Shown here: positions 22,413 to 34,904 of the stretch, one piece after another
Numbering within the stretch: position 1 is the stretch's first letter
Layout: each line of letters begins with the position of its first letter
NCBI GenBank assembly: GCA_025531455.1
Contig: JAMYHL010000075.1
Coordinates: 1 to 64,000, forward strand
Origin: Apiotrichum sp. Y4204
Taxonomy: Eukaryota; Basidiomycota; Tremellomycetes; Trichosporonales; Trichosporonaceae
Direction of reading: 5' to 3'
DNA length: 64,000 nucleotides
Made by a program: the position numbers and the translations under genes
Notes under the pieces: generated by a model
The model's input: the letters and a program-made list of their open reading frames with translations, nothing else
Told to the model about the DNA's origin: nothing
Databases searched by the model: none

Positions 22413-23000
22413 GTGTACCGCTGTCCCTTACTGTACAGTATATATAGTATACCCCGCCTCGGTGCACAACGTCATGCATGGAATAGTAGGGATGTCGGTG
22501 AGGAGCCAGTCTTCTGTGCAGGATGCAACAGAACAAAAACTTGGGAAGGAAGAGTGGATGCAGTGAGATCGTCTCGACATCTCCATTTAGTGCGTGCGGT
22601 TGCATTCAAGATGAGAATAACAGGAGAGTCTCTTCTGAGATCAGCGGTCAACTACCCTGATGACGGCTGACATCTCAACTCGAGGCCACAAGAATAAGAT
22701 TTCACGGCTGAAGGTGTGCAGGATTGTTAGCAGTTTCCGTTAGTGCTTGAATCTTCTGTCCGCGGTAGGGATCGTACCGCGACGCAAAGTCCGTTCTCGT
22801 TGCTGTTGGTCATCCTCCAGTCCTCGGGTAAGCCCAACCACACGAGCAACTGCACGGGCAGATTATCGCTGCCATCCTACTCCACACTTCCAGCCTCTCT
22901 TCACGCCCCTCCATTATCCCCGCCCTCCGCTCTTACGTCCCCCACGCTGAAGTCTGGTATCGTTCATCGCATATCGTACAACATCCATCTAGTACCGCGC
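22413..23000. other. Intergenic between convergent genes
   Basis: This is the 3' flank of two convergent genes. A short TATATA run near 22440 is more likely a 3'-processing signal than a promoter. No gene is seen. Confidence 0.5.
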
Positions 23001-23401
23001 TTAGAGGGGCTTGGAAGGGAGCTGCGTCGGGAGGATGCCAAAGCGCTTCTTGATGGTCACGCGGTGGCGGGAGAACTTGTCGTCCGGGGAGAAGCGCGCC
23101 GGGTGCGCAGACTTGGTCGGCTTGCCCTCGTCGGTCTGCTTCTGCGGGGGTTAGCGTGGTTCGAGTCAAGAGAGGGAAGCGAAGGTTGCAAGCAAAATCG
23201 AAACCTGCGCTTCCCATCCCCTCCTGCAGTTTGACCGTGTTCCACCAGATGCAAATCATCTTGACATCTGAGAAAGACGACCTTCACGAAACACGAACCT
23301 TGAGGGTGTAGACACTGCTCGTCAGCTCCAGCTTCTCGTCACTCCCTTTCCACCTTTACTCACCGGTTGCCCTTGGCGTCGGTCGTGTACATGAGGTGCA
23401 T
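23001..23401 (-). CDS. NOP10: H/ACA snoRNP subunit Nop10
   Basis: Three exons (23364-23401, 23299-23314, 23001-23141) join to 64 residues, the usual size of Nop10. [35 protein letters not shown] and KKRFG are the near-invariant Nop10 segments. The protein binds the pseudouridine synthase Cbf5/dyskerin and completes the H/ACA snoRNP core in the nucleolus. The middle exon is only 16 nt. It is required to rebuild RVYTLK and is supported by phase on both sides. The second intron is 157 nt, long for this window. Confidence 0.96.
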
Positions 23402-24364
23402 GGTGCCGGCTTTTTTTTGTGGTGGTGGTGGTGGTGGTGATACAGAGGAGGTGGTTGATGGTTGAGAGCTTCTTGATGGTCGTTGGTGATGGTCGCGAGA
23501 CTTCGACAGAATGGTCGTCTCAAAAAAAGACCGAAGAGCGGAATCAATTTGTGACGGTTCTGGCACGTGACGCAAAGACACGTATTTGTGGGTTAAATTT
23601 CATGCTAATATGGTGATTAGCTCATCGCAGTAGGCTTTTCTTATAACGATCCTGATACGTTTGTAATCGCCACAAGCCCACGACCTCCATAGATACGCAG
23701 GTTCACACTGGGTACTGGGTACTGGGTGGATATTCCGTTTCAACCGTGGTTGGTGTCTGCCATCCCCAGTGTCTCGCCTCTTCGATCACAGACCCATCCC
23801 ATCGACCATCAACCATCGTGCGCGTTGGCCAGTTAGAGCCTCATAACATGACTTACCATACGCGCGGCAACCCCTCTTAGACACCGAGCCTCGAACGTAG
23901 GGATAGTTCATTCTAGAGCACATCCAAATCATGGATTGCACTTCAAGCTCCATGCCGCTGAACAACTGACGACCGTTGGAACGTATTGTAGTTACGGAGT
24001 CTTGTTGTGACTAACGGCGAGGTGGTACTACGAAGTACCTTTCGACGATAGTTCTTACTCTGTCTAGTTTTCAGTGCACCTGGGACTCGTTGGGCCTGGA
24101 CTAACACTCGTTAACCCCTGCTCATCTCCTCACACCATCGATAATCCTCATTTGCCCGTGTGCATTGGCGCCCCGTCTCGTTCATCAAGAAGACATGACA
24201 TAGTCCTAAAAACCCTAAAGGAATGTGTTGGCTGGCCCTCCGCAGAGCAAAGTGAGAGGACCCCCTTTGATGTTCGCTGCGCTCTAATAGAGTCCGATAC
24301 TAATACGGAGCTAATACGATACTCGACGTTTTATAGAATACTGTCCACACCGCATCACGACCGC
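23402..24364. promoter_or_regulatory. NOP10 leader with (CAC)n-A8, then gene-poor
   Basis: On the minus strand seven CAC triplets (23419-23439) are followed by eight A (23411-23418), ending about ten bases before the NOP10 ATG. Beyond 23600 no gene is recognised. Confidence 0.55.
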
Positions 24365-24970
24365 TTACTTGCGGTAGAGCTGCTTGGTGTTGGGGAGGCC
24401 GGGGACACCCCAGACCATGTTGCGGCACGGTCCACCGCAGTTGGCGCCGTTGGCGCACTTGGTGCTGCACTCCTTGGTGTAGGTGAGCTGGCCAGCGATC
24501 TCGTTGCCGCACCAGCACTCGTTGCCGAACTGCACACCGGCAACCTTGAAGCCCTTCTTGCGGCACTCCTGGATGCACTTGTCGGGGGAGCTGGGGTCAG
24601 ACACGTGCTTTACAGACACCAGTCGCAAGCGGCAGTGCCACTTCGGTACTCACTTGTCGGGGCGCGAGAACGCGAGGGTGGGGAGGTGGCGGTTCATGCC
24701 ATCGTAGCAGTCTGCAGTCAGTACGAGGAATGGGAATGGGTGTGGATTGGGTCATCAGAGATAACGGGAATGGGACCTCCCGTCCAGGAAGCAATCCCCT
24801 TGCGGGTTCCCACCCTGCCACAGGTACTCACCAAAGTGGCAGCCGTAGTTGACCCAGTCGAACTTGGCGCGGGCCTCGAGCTCGACGTACGCGTCGGCGT
24901 CGGCGGAGGGGGCGGCACCAGCGAGCTGGGCGAGGAGGGGGAGGGCCAGGACAGCGATGGAGGCAAACAT
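24365..24970 (-). CDS. Secreted WSC-domain protein
   Basis: Three exons (24832-24970, 24654-24711, 24365-24590) give 140 residues. Residues 1-19 are a signal peptide. A WSC domain follows: YGCHFGDCYDG, SPDKCIQECRKKGF, VAGVQFGNECWCGN and CSTKCANGANCGGP, with the expected eight or more cysteines. WSC domains bind wall polysaccharide and occur in stress sensors and carbohydrate-active proteins. This one has no stalk or membrane anchor, so it is a free secreted module. A TATATA box lies at 25021-25027, about 50 nt upstream of the start. Confidence 0.9.
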
Positions 24971-27900
24971 CGTAAATGGGCTGAAGAGGACTGGGGAACA
25001 AAGGTGTGGTTGTTCCCTCCTATATATCTATGTGGCTGCGAGTTGCGTACCACCCACCACCGACTCCTCAATTCTTCACTTTTCATGATCATGACCCACT
25101 TCTCTCCAGTTGTTCCCCCGGCCACAGGGCTCGTCCAGCAGGACGATTTGGGGCACAACAAGATCTCTGCCAGCTTCCACCAGATCCGTGACGCACGTCT
25201 GGAAAGAACAGTGGGGCTGCCAAGCGTCCTGAACACCCCTTGTGGACGCCCGGGAGCGCCAGCGAACTCTGCATGAGGCAGCAGCAAAAATAGTGGAATT
25301 GATCTTCCAGGACAACGGACATAGTGTAGGGAATACCCCATTCTCCTGCGAATCGGATGGCGACACCCAAGCCACCTCCGTGGACTGTTGCAGGGACACG
25401 AAAACCCCGGCGTCGAGCCCTGGAAGCTTGTCACCTCCGAGCGCAGCCTCCGAATCTTGCAGGCTCCAGAGCTGCTTGACGTTTCTCTCAACCACCTCTG
25501 TTTTCTCTGATTGAGGCGACTTGTTATCCCTGAACCCACATACAATACCCCGTTAACATAAATTGGGAGGCACGGATATCGATGATGAACGCAACCTACA
25601 GTATTCAGACTAACATGAATAAAGGCGCTGGTGATCCCCGTAGACTAGGGCTGCCAGGATTCCAGAACGCCTCCGGCCCTTGCAGGTAGGAGAGTCAGTG
25701 TGCTCATGTCTACGCCACCATTGCGTAGTGCACCTTAATCGCTGCCCACGGCCGAGCTTCGGCGTCGTGCAGTTAGTGATCCTAGCCCGCACAAAGTCGG
25801 GGGCAGCGTTCAATAATTCTCAATCTGGCCTATTCAAGCTCGTGCCTGGAACCTGACGCCCCAGTTTATCATGAATCCTGGAGATGGAATTCTGTCAACG
25901 TACGGTTCACGTAATGGTGCAGCTGCTGCAGGACCCCAACCATCGGTCCGGGGGAGTGGTTGGTTTGTGCCTTGGCTGCCCACCGCCAGCCAAGAAGGGC
26001 TTGTTCGATGCTTTCTAGATCCCCAGAATAAATGGACTGTTTATCTTCGGCTCCAGATCCAGGCCGCAAAAATCTTTTGGTCTGTTGCGACGTAATTTTC
26101 CACAAGGCCTACCCCACAGTCGTCAACAATTCGCAGACGGCGCCATTGAGTCGGAGTCGAAAGCCAGAGTGATCTGGATCTGGGCCTGTCTCGGCTACAC
26201 GGAGCGCTTCAACGGCCATTCTTCAGGACTCGTACTGCAGATTCATACATAAATAAGATCGACTGACGGTCTCCCGCTTGGCTTTCCATTGTCTGGTATG
26301 TGCATTTGCTATCGCAACTTATCACTGCCAGGTAGAAGAAATCACTGCTGCCCGAGGGCCAGAGGGAACTCTCAAGGCCACCAGCGATGACGATGAATGT
26401 GTACGTAGCCTTCAGTCGAAGAGACGAACAAAGTTCTCTGCGCCCACAAGGACAGCTGGAACCATGGCGAAGGCTTCGAATACTGGGCGTGACATGGCTG
26501 AGAGCTGAGGAACTAGCTGAGCTTATCGGCGCCACCCTGTGTACGCACCATGTGTGGTGAGTGGCCCAACCCTGTCCCCGACGTGGGCATACTCGAGGTG
26601 CAAGTATGAAAACAGCCCCCGGCGATCAGTGATGATCCGGGTTCGTTCTCAGAGTTTGCGGCATACCGCGGTCAATCACGATCACTTCGGACCACTTCGG
26701 TATCGCCGGCGCCCACGCAATGGAACCTCCACAAAGCGCCGGTGGCCACAAGGCACTGAACTCTCCAGAGCGCTAGTCTCAGGAATGCAAGACCGTCAGG
26801 ACCGGCAAGACCGTCGGTGGCACAGTGTCGTCCCTGTCCTTATCCTGGCGCCGACGTTGCCTATAATGCACTCCCTGCTGTCCGATCGGTCCGCCGGACT
26901 GCCGAGCTGCAGACCCTTATCCTTGTTTGGTGCCGAGCATTCCGGTAATCCCGAGCTGAGCAGGGCGTTGCGCATTGGTTGGATGTTGGTTGGTCCCACC
27001 TGGTAAGTATGGACAAAAGCGTTTCCCTATTTCAACCATCGCTGGCAAGCAGAGCCGTCTTGGCATTGCTCCTTCTGATCCTCTTTGAGCTTGTCTGGCC
27101 TGCTGTCTACAGTTGTCAAGATTAGGCTTTGTTCGACGTTGTTCTAGCTGCGATGCCCGAATCCCTTGCAGTAACGATCATCCGATTGCAGAATTGCAGT
27201 AACTCCGACTGACTCCTGACCGATATGAGGGCGCCCCAAGGATCCAAGGAGTATCGAATGTCAAATAATTGCAAGCCCAAGAGGTAAGAAAACAGCAATC
27301 AAACTTTTGCTTCCTGCGCATCAGGTAGGCTGGAGCTGTTTATAGCTGGTGCAAAGCTTTCAACAGGCCGGACAGGATCCCCCGGCGCCCAAGGAGCGCA
27401 GTTGGGTGCTCCGGGCCTCAAGGATGGATCGAGGATCGAGGATTGTTTCAACTGCTCGCTGTCGCTATGCGTAGTGGGTATGGAAGGGCAGCAGGGAGTT
27501 GGGCGCACAGACCGCCGTCTTGCAGATCATCGGATTGGGGTCCAACCCCCTGTACTCCGTGTAGGGTTGTCCTTCCCCCAGTCTCCTTCCCGTCCGCCCT
27601 AATCTTTCTCAAAGCCACTGTCACTCGTATTGACTCGACTCAAAATGATGTCGTGGACAATATCATGATGGTCCGCTCTCCAGTTGCCATTCCGCGACGC
27701 GTTTGAAACCCATTGCAGACTCTTTCCGACTGTTCAGAGCGCAGATGGCAGCCCAGCGCCCACCTTCCAGAACGGTCCGTGCAGGCATTCCTTCCAGTTC
27801 CCACGCCCCGCGGTCCGTGGTGGCGGGGATCTTCCCGGCAGCCCCCGGAGGGAGCAGCTGGCGATCGAGAGGGGGATAAGAGGATAAGAGGGAGTGAGGC

Positions 27901-29042
27901 CAGGACGCAAGAGGACCAAAAACGCCCTCCCCGCTCCGAATGCTCGCCCCACGTATCCCGTGTCCGATTGGCCTTGGCGGGTGATGCGTCATTCCGCGCT
28001 GAAACCGCCGGCAGTTTGCGCCAACCTCCACCTTGCAAGTCCACTCGAAAATTGTTCGCCTCAGGCGCGTCGGAGTCGTGTGTGCGTACTGTGAATGTAA
28101 CCCAGGGCTTGTGCGTGCTGGTCTGCATGGCCTGGACCAAGGAGAACCTCGACGCGGGTCAATGGTTGATCGCGGTGGAGCGCTGCGTAACACAATGACT
28201 ACCGAGTGCAATCAGCTCGACTCGCGGCGATGCTCAGCTCAACTGGAAGCGATGCCTTGGGTCAACGGTGTCAGAGGGTGGCGTGAGGTGCGAACAGCAT
28301 TGCCCGTCAGTTGGCCCCTTCGTGATCGACCTGGGTGAAGATCTGCCTCGTTGCATAGCTGCAGCATGCAGCATGCACACGCTCGCCCTTGGCTACTTTC
28401 AAGCCTCCCGGGCTCCAGAGCCCAACTTGCTGCGCATCATGCATCCTGGCCTTTTGGGCGACCGCGAGGCCAGGGGGTCATAACACATACACCGATACAC
28501 CTACTACTCGACACACACGTCCTTGCTCACTATGATTATCTTGATCAGCATCTTCTAGCGCCAAACACCAAAATGAGGGGCTTGGAGTGTGAAGGTGACT
28601 GGACAGCGCACCGATAGCTCGCGCTCACTGCCTTCCCTCCTACATAACCTGACCGGACTGCGGCTGGGTAGAAGACCTCAGTACGTTGAGCTTCACTGCT
28701 GATGTCTTCCCCCTCTTTAACGGCTCACCAACAACTATAATAACAGGAATTCTCATCTCTTGTCTTCTTTCTTTTCCCACAACACTTCATTCTCCTACAT
28801 CTCCTATCCACCCCCTCACTCACACAATCGTCACCGCTTACACCTCTTTACCGCTTCCTCCTCATCCTCGCCAACATTCACAGCACTCCCTCTATCGATC
28901 AGCTCACATCTCTTTGCCTTCGGCGATTGCCTCAAGGTGGCCTCACCGCGCCCGCCCGCGCCCGCTTTCGTGGAGCGCCCTCCCTCCGTTTCCCACACAC
29001 AACACACACAGTCCTCCCACCGGGCGATTCTGGCCATCTGGG
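24971..29042. other. 4-kb region without a recognised gene
   Basis: Apart from the WSC promoter (TATATA at 25021-25027) and the pyrimidine-rich leader of the RRM gene (about 28690-29040), I find only short or antisense open frames. None has domain signal, consistent splice sites or conserved motifs. No tRNA B-box or 5S-like sequence was seen. It could hold non-coding RNA, a fast-evolving gene or a decayed one. Confidence 0.45.
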
Positions 29043-32000
29043 ATGACTGACCACACTCTCTCCCCCAAGGGTGAACACCCAGACCCCGAGGTGAGCACAT
29101 CCACGCCTCCCCACACCCTCGCTCTGGACATGGCACCTTCCCTCCTACTGCCTAGTCCACGAGCCTCGAGCTGACATCCTGTCTCTGCCACAGTACTCGC
29201 ACCGCGCCCAAGAACGACGTCGCCGTGGTTCCTCCAAGAAAGACTCACATCATCATTCCCGGTCGTTTACAGAGCCACCGTCGCTCAGTCTCACAAGGTC
29301 TCTTCGACCCACTTCTCCGTCAGACTCAGTCTCGTCGGCCACCACTCGTCAGCTTCCTCCTCCCTTTGTTCCTAGAGGCTTTTACCCCGCTGTCGGAAAC
29401 CCAGCTTATCCCTTCCCTCCATACCCAGCTCCTCCCCACTCTCAAGTCATCTATCAGAGGGGCGGCATTCCAGACCCTGGTCGTGGCGAACTCCCGTCTC
29501 ATGTGAGTGTGACTGGTGCGGAACAATACGTTCTGGGGTGTTTCCTTGGTCTCTCGCGGTCATCAAAGCTGACAGCGTTTAGCCAGTGTCCTCTCTGTCT
29601 GTCGAGCGCTCTGGGTGGCAAGCTACTTCCACTTCCTCCTCCACCTCTGGATGGAACTCTCCTGTTGCGCAGACCTTTGAACCTAAGGTAAGTCACAACC
29701 ACTGCGTCAAGTTACTCCTGCTAACAGGCCACAGCCTTCTCCACCCCAAATGACGCACAAGAGCAAGAATAAGGACAAGGCTCGTCGACCTCACAAGGCA
29801 CTTCCTTCTCAAAGTACCGTAAGTCCGGATTACCTTGTCAATTCTTGTTCACACACTATATTCCAGAATGAGAGCCACTCCTTGAGTGATGATGGGAAAC
29901 CAGCAGCAATTGGCGTTTCACAGCCCACAAAGAACGAAGTCCCAAACAAGGAGACTGCCAAGAAAGCGGTGACCAAGGGTACCACCACCAAAACCACGGC
30001 CAAGGAGGAGGAGACCATCAAGGAGGAGTCTAGCAAGGGAAACACCGATAAGGAGGATACCGACACTGGCGAGGGTGAAAGCGAAGACAGCAGTGTCTGC
30101 ACGTCGCCGTCCACGACTCAACCTCTAAATGAAGACGTCGATTCGGGGCCCGCTCCTAAGAACGCGACGTCTGACGGGGAATCAAAAGCCGTCTCTGAAA
30201 TCAAACAGCCTCCCCAGGCTGCGCACTCTGCTCCTACTACAACTTCGGCACCTCCTGAAGGGCCCGTCCCCACCTGGGGTGGTCCACCTGTTCAATACGT
30301 CAAGGATTTCGGAGGAAGGAGGGGTCATCACCTTGTACCCTCTCAACCAGTCAACGGCGTTGCTGTTTCGAATCCTCGACCTTGGGGCCGCAGACAGGAG
30401 GGTCACGACAGTGCTTCTGCCCCTCCGCCGCCTGCTGATGCGTCGCCAGATGACGGTGGGTGGGGAGACAATCGCCTCAAACAATGGGTCGATGAAATTA
30501 AGCAAGAGCCCTCCATCGTGCCCTCGGAAACCAGCGTTGCTCCCTCCAAATCTCCCTCGCCAGTTAGCACCCTACCTACACGACCCAACAGTGCTCGTGA
30601 ACCGCCCCCACCTGTCAAAGTCTACTACTCGGACGACGACTCGGTGGTGATAATCAAGAAGAAGCCTCCCCGTGGAAAAGGCCCGTCGGGGACAACTTTC
30701 AATAAGGTAGTGGGCCATGATTCCAACATTATAGGGTCTCGACAGGTGACCGCTTATCCGGCCAACCCTCCTGATCCTCGACCCCGCCCACGCTCCTTCA
30801 GTCGACAATCTGTGGCTTCCACACAAGTAACAACCGCAACTGGCTCGATGCGTCAACGTCCTTTCTTGAACGACAATCACAGCCAGAAGGACAAGTGGTG
30901 GAAGAAGGAGCTTCACCCGATCTGGTGTCCCACATTCTCCACTCGCCGCATCACCGTCAAGTATGTGGTAATGACATAGCAGTCGTGACTGACCTTGCAG
31001 GACACAGTTTCCAATTCGCAAGGAAGAGTTAAAGAGAGTAATGTTTGATCACTTCAGCCGCTACGGTGCCGTTCGCTGCGCGTATGTCTCTCTCTCAGTG
31101 CAACTTGCTGACACATAGTGTCCCCGATGGCTATGGCAACAGCAGCACCGATAAAGTCACTGTTGTTTTCAAGGTTAGTAACTTATTTGTGATCATTAAC
31201 ATTATCGGTTTGTGTTAATCAGCTCAGGACGAGGGCAGCGTCGAAAAAGTCTTTTGGGACCCGAACCACGAATCTTGCGAATACCGTTCGACCTACAGTC
31301 GTACCGGCAACTCCGTGTTCCAGATCAAGGTCTTCCATTACCCTCTTCCTTCACTCGCGTATGTCTGGGTGAAAGTTTCTGGGGAGCGCTTTGATGCTCG
31401 TTCCCGCTCGGCATCACCTACTCCCGCGAAACGCGATGATGGTGGCTGGGGCGAGGAACGAGGCTCCGACATACGCACCCTTCCAGAATCTATCTCAGTG
31501 TATGCTGTGCCCCGATACCTGCATCGGGCAGAGGCTTGGGTGTATCGTGCGATAATCATTAACGAGCCACTTCAAGTCTACAAAGAGGATCACAGCTTTG
31601 AGCTTGACGGTAAAGAACCAATCCATCTGGCAACATTCCCTCTGGGACGCAGAGTTCTTGAGAAGGACGTGAGTTTTTGCGCCAGTCGACCTTCAGCAAA
31701 ATTAACTGGCCCAGTTCCTTCCTCAACTTGTGGAATACTTTGTCGATGTCTTTGAAACTGTTCCCCCACACGAACTGGGCCGGGGCTGGGTATTTGGCGT
31801 TGCAAGCGACGCCGAGGCCAAGCATCTGATGGAAGTGAGTGGAATGTGTAACGTAGATTGACAAAAGAATCTGTCAGCAGTCCCCGGCCTCACCGCTCGG
31901 TACGCTAGGAGCGGTGATCGATACAACCCTAATACTCAAATGTCGCCTTACCACAGTGCCCCGTCAATCCACAGTGATGAGAACAACAAAGTCGCCCCTG

Positions 32001-33836
32001 TTCAATCGTCGCCGAACAATGCCGCAGTCGTCAGCCCTCCCGCGAGTTTGCCGCTCAAGCCTGCTCCTCAAGTGCCCCACTTCGATGATCACCAATACCC
32101 TCATCTTGTGCCCCAGGTCATGCTCACCTACCGCGGGCGTCTCATTCGAGAAGAGGTCGTTGATGGGCAGCCTCGATACATCGACGATGCGGCAATCTTC
32201 GTTGGTCGGCTCGTCAAGGAGCAGGAGAATACAATGTCGCTGCTCAGCCGCTTCGAGCGTTACGGAAAGATTGTGAGGCAGTCTGTTAGAGACAAAACCT
32301 AATACCAGGTGTCGGTTGAATACAACCCGGTGGCCTCCCATTGCACGTACGGTACTGCTCGTGTTCTGTTCCAGGATGCTGCAGCCGCCAAGGACGCCAT
32401 TCAGTGGGAAGTAAGTCATGTCGTTGCGTCAACAGAACTGATTGGCAGAATGGAGCCGTGTCGTTCGGCTCAGCTATCAAAGTGGAACCTCGAAAGGTCC
32501 TTCCGATGGATGTCCAGGTGCGTCTGGCGGGGGAGTATCCCTGACATCTCAGGCTCGCAAGATGTACGTGGATGCCCATGGCCGTGCGATCAGCCCTTCG
32601 ATGGCGCATCAGTACACTCCCCCCTCACCACCGGTCTCGGCGCCGCGTCCCGCTATGGTGGAACCTCCACCCATGCAATTGTCTCAGTCTATCAATCCGT
32701 ACGCTCCGTCCTGGTACCCAGGTATGGGCCCGCAGTTCCAGTGGCCCGCTCCAATGCTCCCGCTGCATTATTCCGCTGGGCACCCTCCAAATGTTCAATC
32801 AGACATGGGTCATCCAACGCAGAACCCTTCTCCAATGATGCCAGTGAGTGGTTGGTAGTGGCCCTGGCAGCTGACATGACAGATGATATGCCATCTTGGT
32901 GTGGGTTTCTACTCGTACCCATACCCAATGGAACCGCTTAAGCCTCCCTTCAGTGCTCCTTCGTATTCCATCCCGCCAGTGGCTTCCGCTGCAGGCCTGG
33001 CTGTGTCGTCGGATGCGGCCCAGCCCACAGTCCCCGGCCTTGGCAATCCAACTCCGACAGCTGTTCCCGACCCTGCTCCCACGTCAAGCTCGATGGTGGC
33101 AACCCCACCGAAAGAGCCCTTGGTCACCGTCAGCAAGCCAACAACCAGTGTCCCAGTGATGCATAAGGTCCCTGTCCCCTGCACTGGCGATACCACCACC
33201 AAGTCCAACACCAGTGACAGCCAAGACAGCAAGCCACAGCTTCGGGCGGTTGAAACGAAGTTCGAGGACGGCGTCCTCAAGGTCTTTTATGACCCAGAAG
33301 AACTCAAGCAATGGCGCGAGGAGAATCATATCACGGACCGGCCACCGCCGCCAGCTGCCCCCGTTCCGTCTGCGCCTGCCGAGTCCCCGATCTTGCCATT
33401 ACTTCCCCTCGCCACTGGAGGACACGAGCCCCGTTCGCCCACCGAACGGTCCGAGTTTGAAGACTTCCACAAGTTCCTCCACACACTCCCTCCCCATCCG
33501 GGACAATTTAATGCCAGTGCCGGCCGCGCGGGATACATGGGTCCCGGTGCCACCTCACAGTTCCCTGATCCCATCGGGTTCCCCAACGAGCCAAACCTGC
33601 ACCGCATGGGACGGTTCCGGCCTGTCCCCGACCAGCGTCCTCGTATGGAGAACCCCCAGCGCAATGGGGGCGGTCGTAATCGTGGAGGTTACCGAGGCGG
33701 GGTCCGCGGCCCTCGCAACTGGAACGTAGGTGGAGCCCCTGGCCTGTTTGACGACGCCGCTCCTCCGACATTCAACAAGTCTCATCCATCTCCTCCGGCT
33801 GAGCCTGTCGACGATGACCCAACTGGGGGTTGGTGA
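29043..33836 (+). CDS. Large RRM-containing RNA-binding protein
   Basis: Fourteen exons can be joined to about 1,383 residues: 29043-29090, 29194-29502, 29583-29687, 29735-29818, 29867-30960, 31001-31081, 31119-31173, 31228-31668, 31715-31838, 31878-32272, 32309-32410, 32449-32517, 32553-32843, 32883-33836. The clearest domain is an RRM: DDAAIFVGRLVKE (RNP2), FERYGKIVSVEYN, then YGTARVLFQDAAAAKDAI (RNP1-like and final helix). Upstream segments (FPIRKEELKRVMFDHFSRYG with VTVVFKDEGSVEKVF) look like a second, degenerate RRM. Long Pro/Ser/Thr regions and an RGG-like C-terminus (NGGGRNRGGYRGGVRG) complete it. It probably binds mRNA; no specific orthologue is recognised. The junction near 31835 is uncertain. 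Confidence 0.82.
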
Positions 33837-34904
33837 AGAGTGAGGGTCGGGCAGGGTGACGATTTTGCGAGCGATACCCACTCACCCTTCCCACCAACGC
33901 CAGCGAGCCAGTCAGCCTCATAAGCGTTGGCACTGCCACTGGTGTGTTTCCGTTCCGTGATTCAGTATTTCGCCGTCGTTAGCAGGCCAGAGTTAGTAGT
34001 CGCAGTGGTGGAGGAGTATCGCCAGCCAAACTGTGTAGTGGTAGAGTCGCTGTCTATGCAGAGTCGTTCACTGAGACTGTCGCCCACCAGAGGCTGTGGT
34101 TGTTGGAAATACGATGGCGGCGTTCTCCTTGCTCACTGCTCTGCTCGTTCGTCCTTCCCCCTTTTAATAGCAGTCTGTGTGTTTGGTTCAAATCGGGGTT
34201 AATGTAAAGTCCTCTCGGGAAATTCAGCAGGGCAATAAATGGGTGAGAGTGACGTCACCTCCACCTGTCAGCCTCAGCACAAAGTTCGAAATTGGGCATG
34301 ATCACCACACGATTTTTTTTCGTTGCGAGACATTCCCTGCTCCCTGCTCTCCCTTTTCCACCCTTCCATTGCCGCGTTCTGCCCCAGCTTCCCCGCCTCG
34401 CTGCCCCGTCCCTCTGCCGCCGGTACTCTTCTACGCAGCCAGGCCCAGGCGGCAACGTCCACCGCAGCCCACACACAGCTCTACCACCCCAGAGAAAAAA
34501 ATGACAACACCTAATACCCCAAGTGTCAGTCTAATACACCCCAAATAGATTGATTAAACCACTGTTTATAATCATCTGCCCGGTTTCTATTCATGAATTT
34601 CCAAATATTTTGGGGCGGACCGTTGTTCCCGCCCAGCCAGCACAAACTGGGTGGAAGCGGCAGTGACGGAAGGCCGCCGTGCCGTGGAGGTGGCAATGAA
34701 TGTGAAGGGATGGAAGGGAGTGTGACCACATGCAACCACCACCACCAGAGTGCGCACCACCGCACCAGGGAGATTGCAGCCCACCGAGACCACCGCTGGA
34801 ATGGAAGAGTTTCGAGCCACCACCACCAAGCTCCAGTGTTGATTGATAGCCATCGTCGCCCGCAACTCGTTTTCCTCATCCTCACATCCATCCATCCCAC
34901 CACA
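33837..34904. promoter_or_regulatory. Intergenic upstream of PDA1
   Basis: This 1.07-kb stretch separates two plus-strand genes. CCACC-rich strings (34735-34830) lie in the last 170 bp before the PDA1 start. No gene is recognised. Confidence 0.45.

Noticed and set aside
22430..22450. TATATA run after the surface-protein stop codon as a promoter
   Set aside because: It lies between two convergent genes with no gene start nearby; a 3'-processing role is more likely.
24074..25276. A 400-codon plus-strand frame over the WSC gene
   Set aside because: Its middle is the reverse complement of the well-supported WSC exons; the ends are unrelated low-quality sequence.
25076..25495. A minus-strand frame containing VLLDEP, resembling an ABC-transporter Walker B motif
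   Set aside because: No Walker A, signature motif or other ATPase sequence surrounds it, and the flanks are not conserved-looking; chance match.
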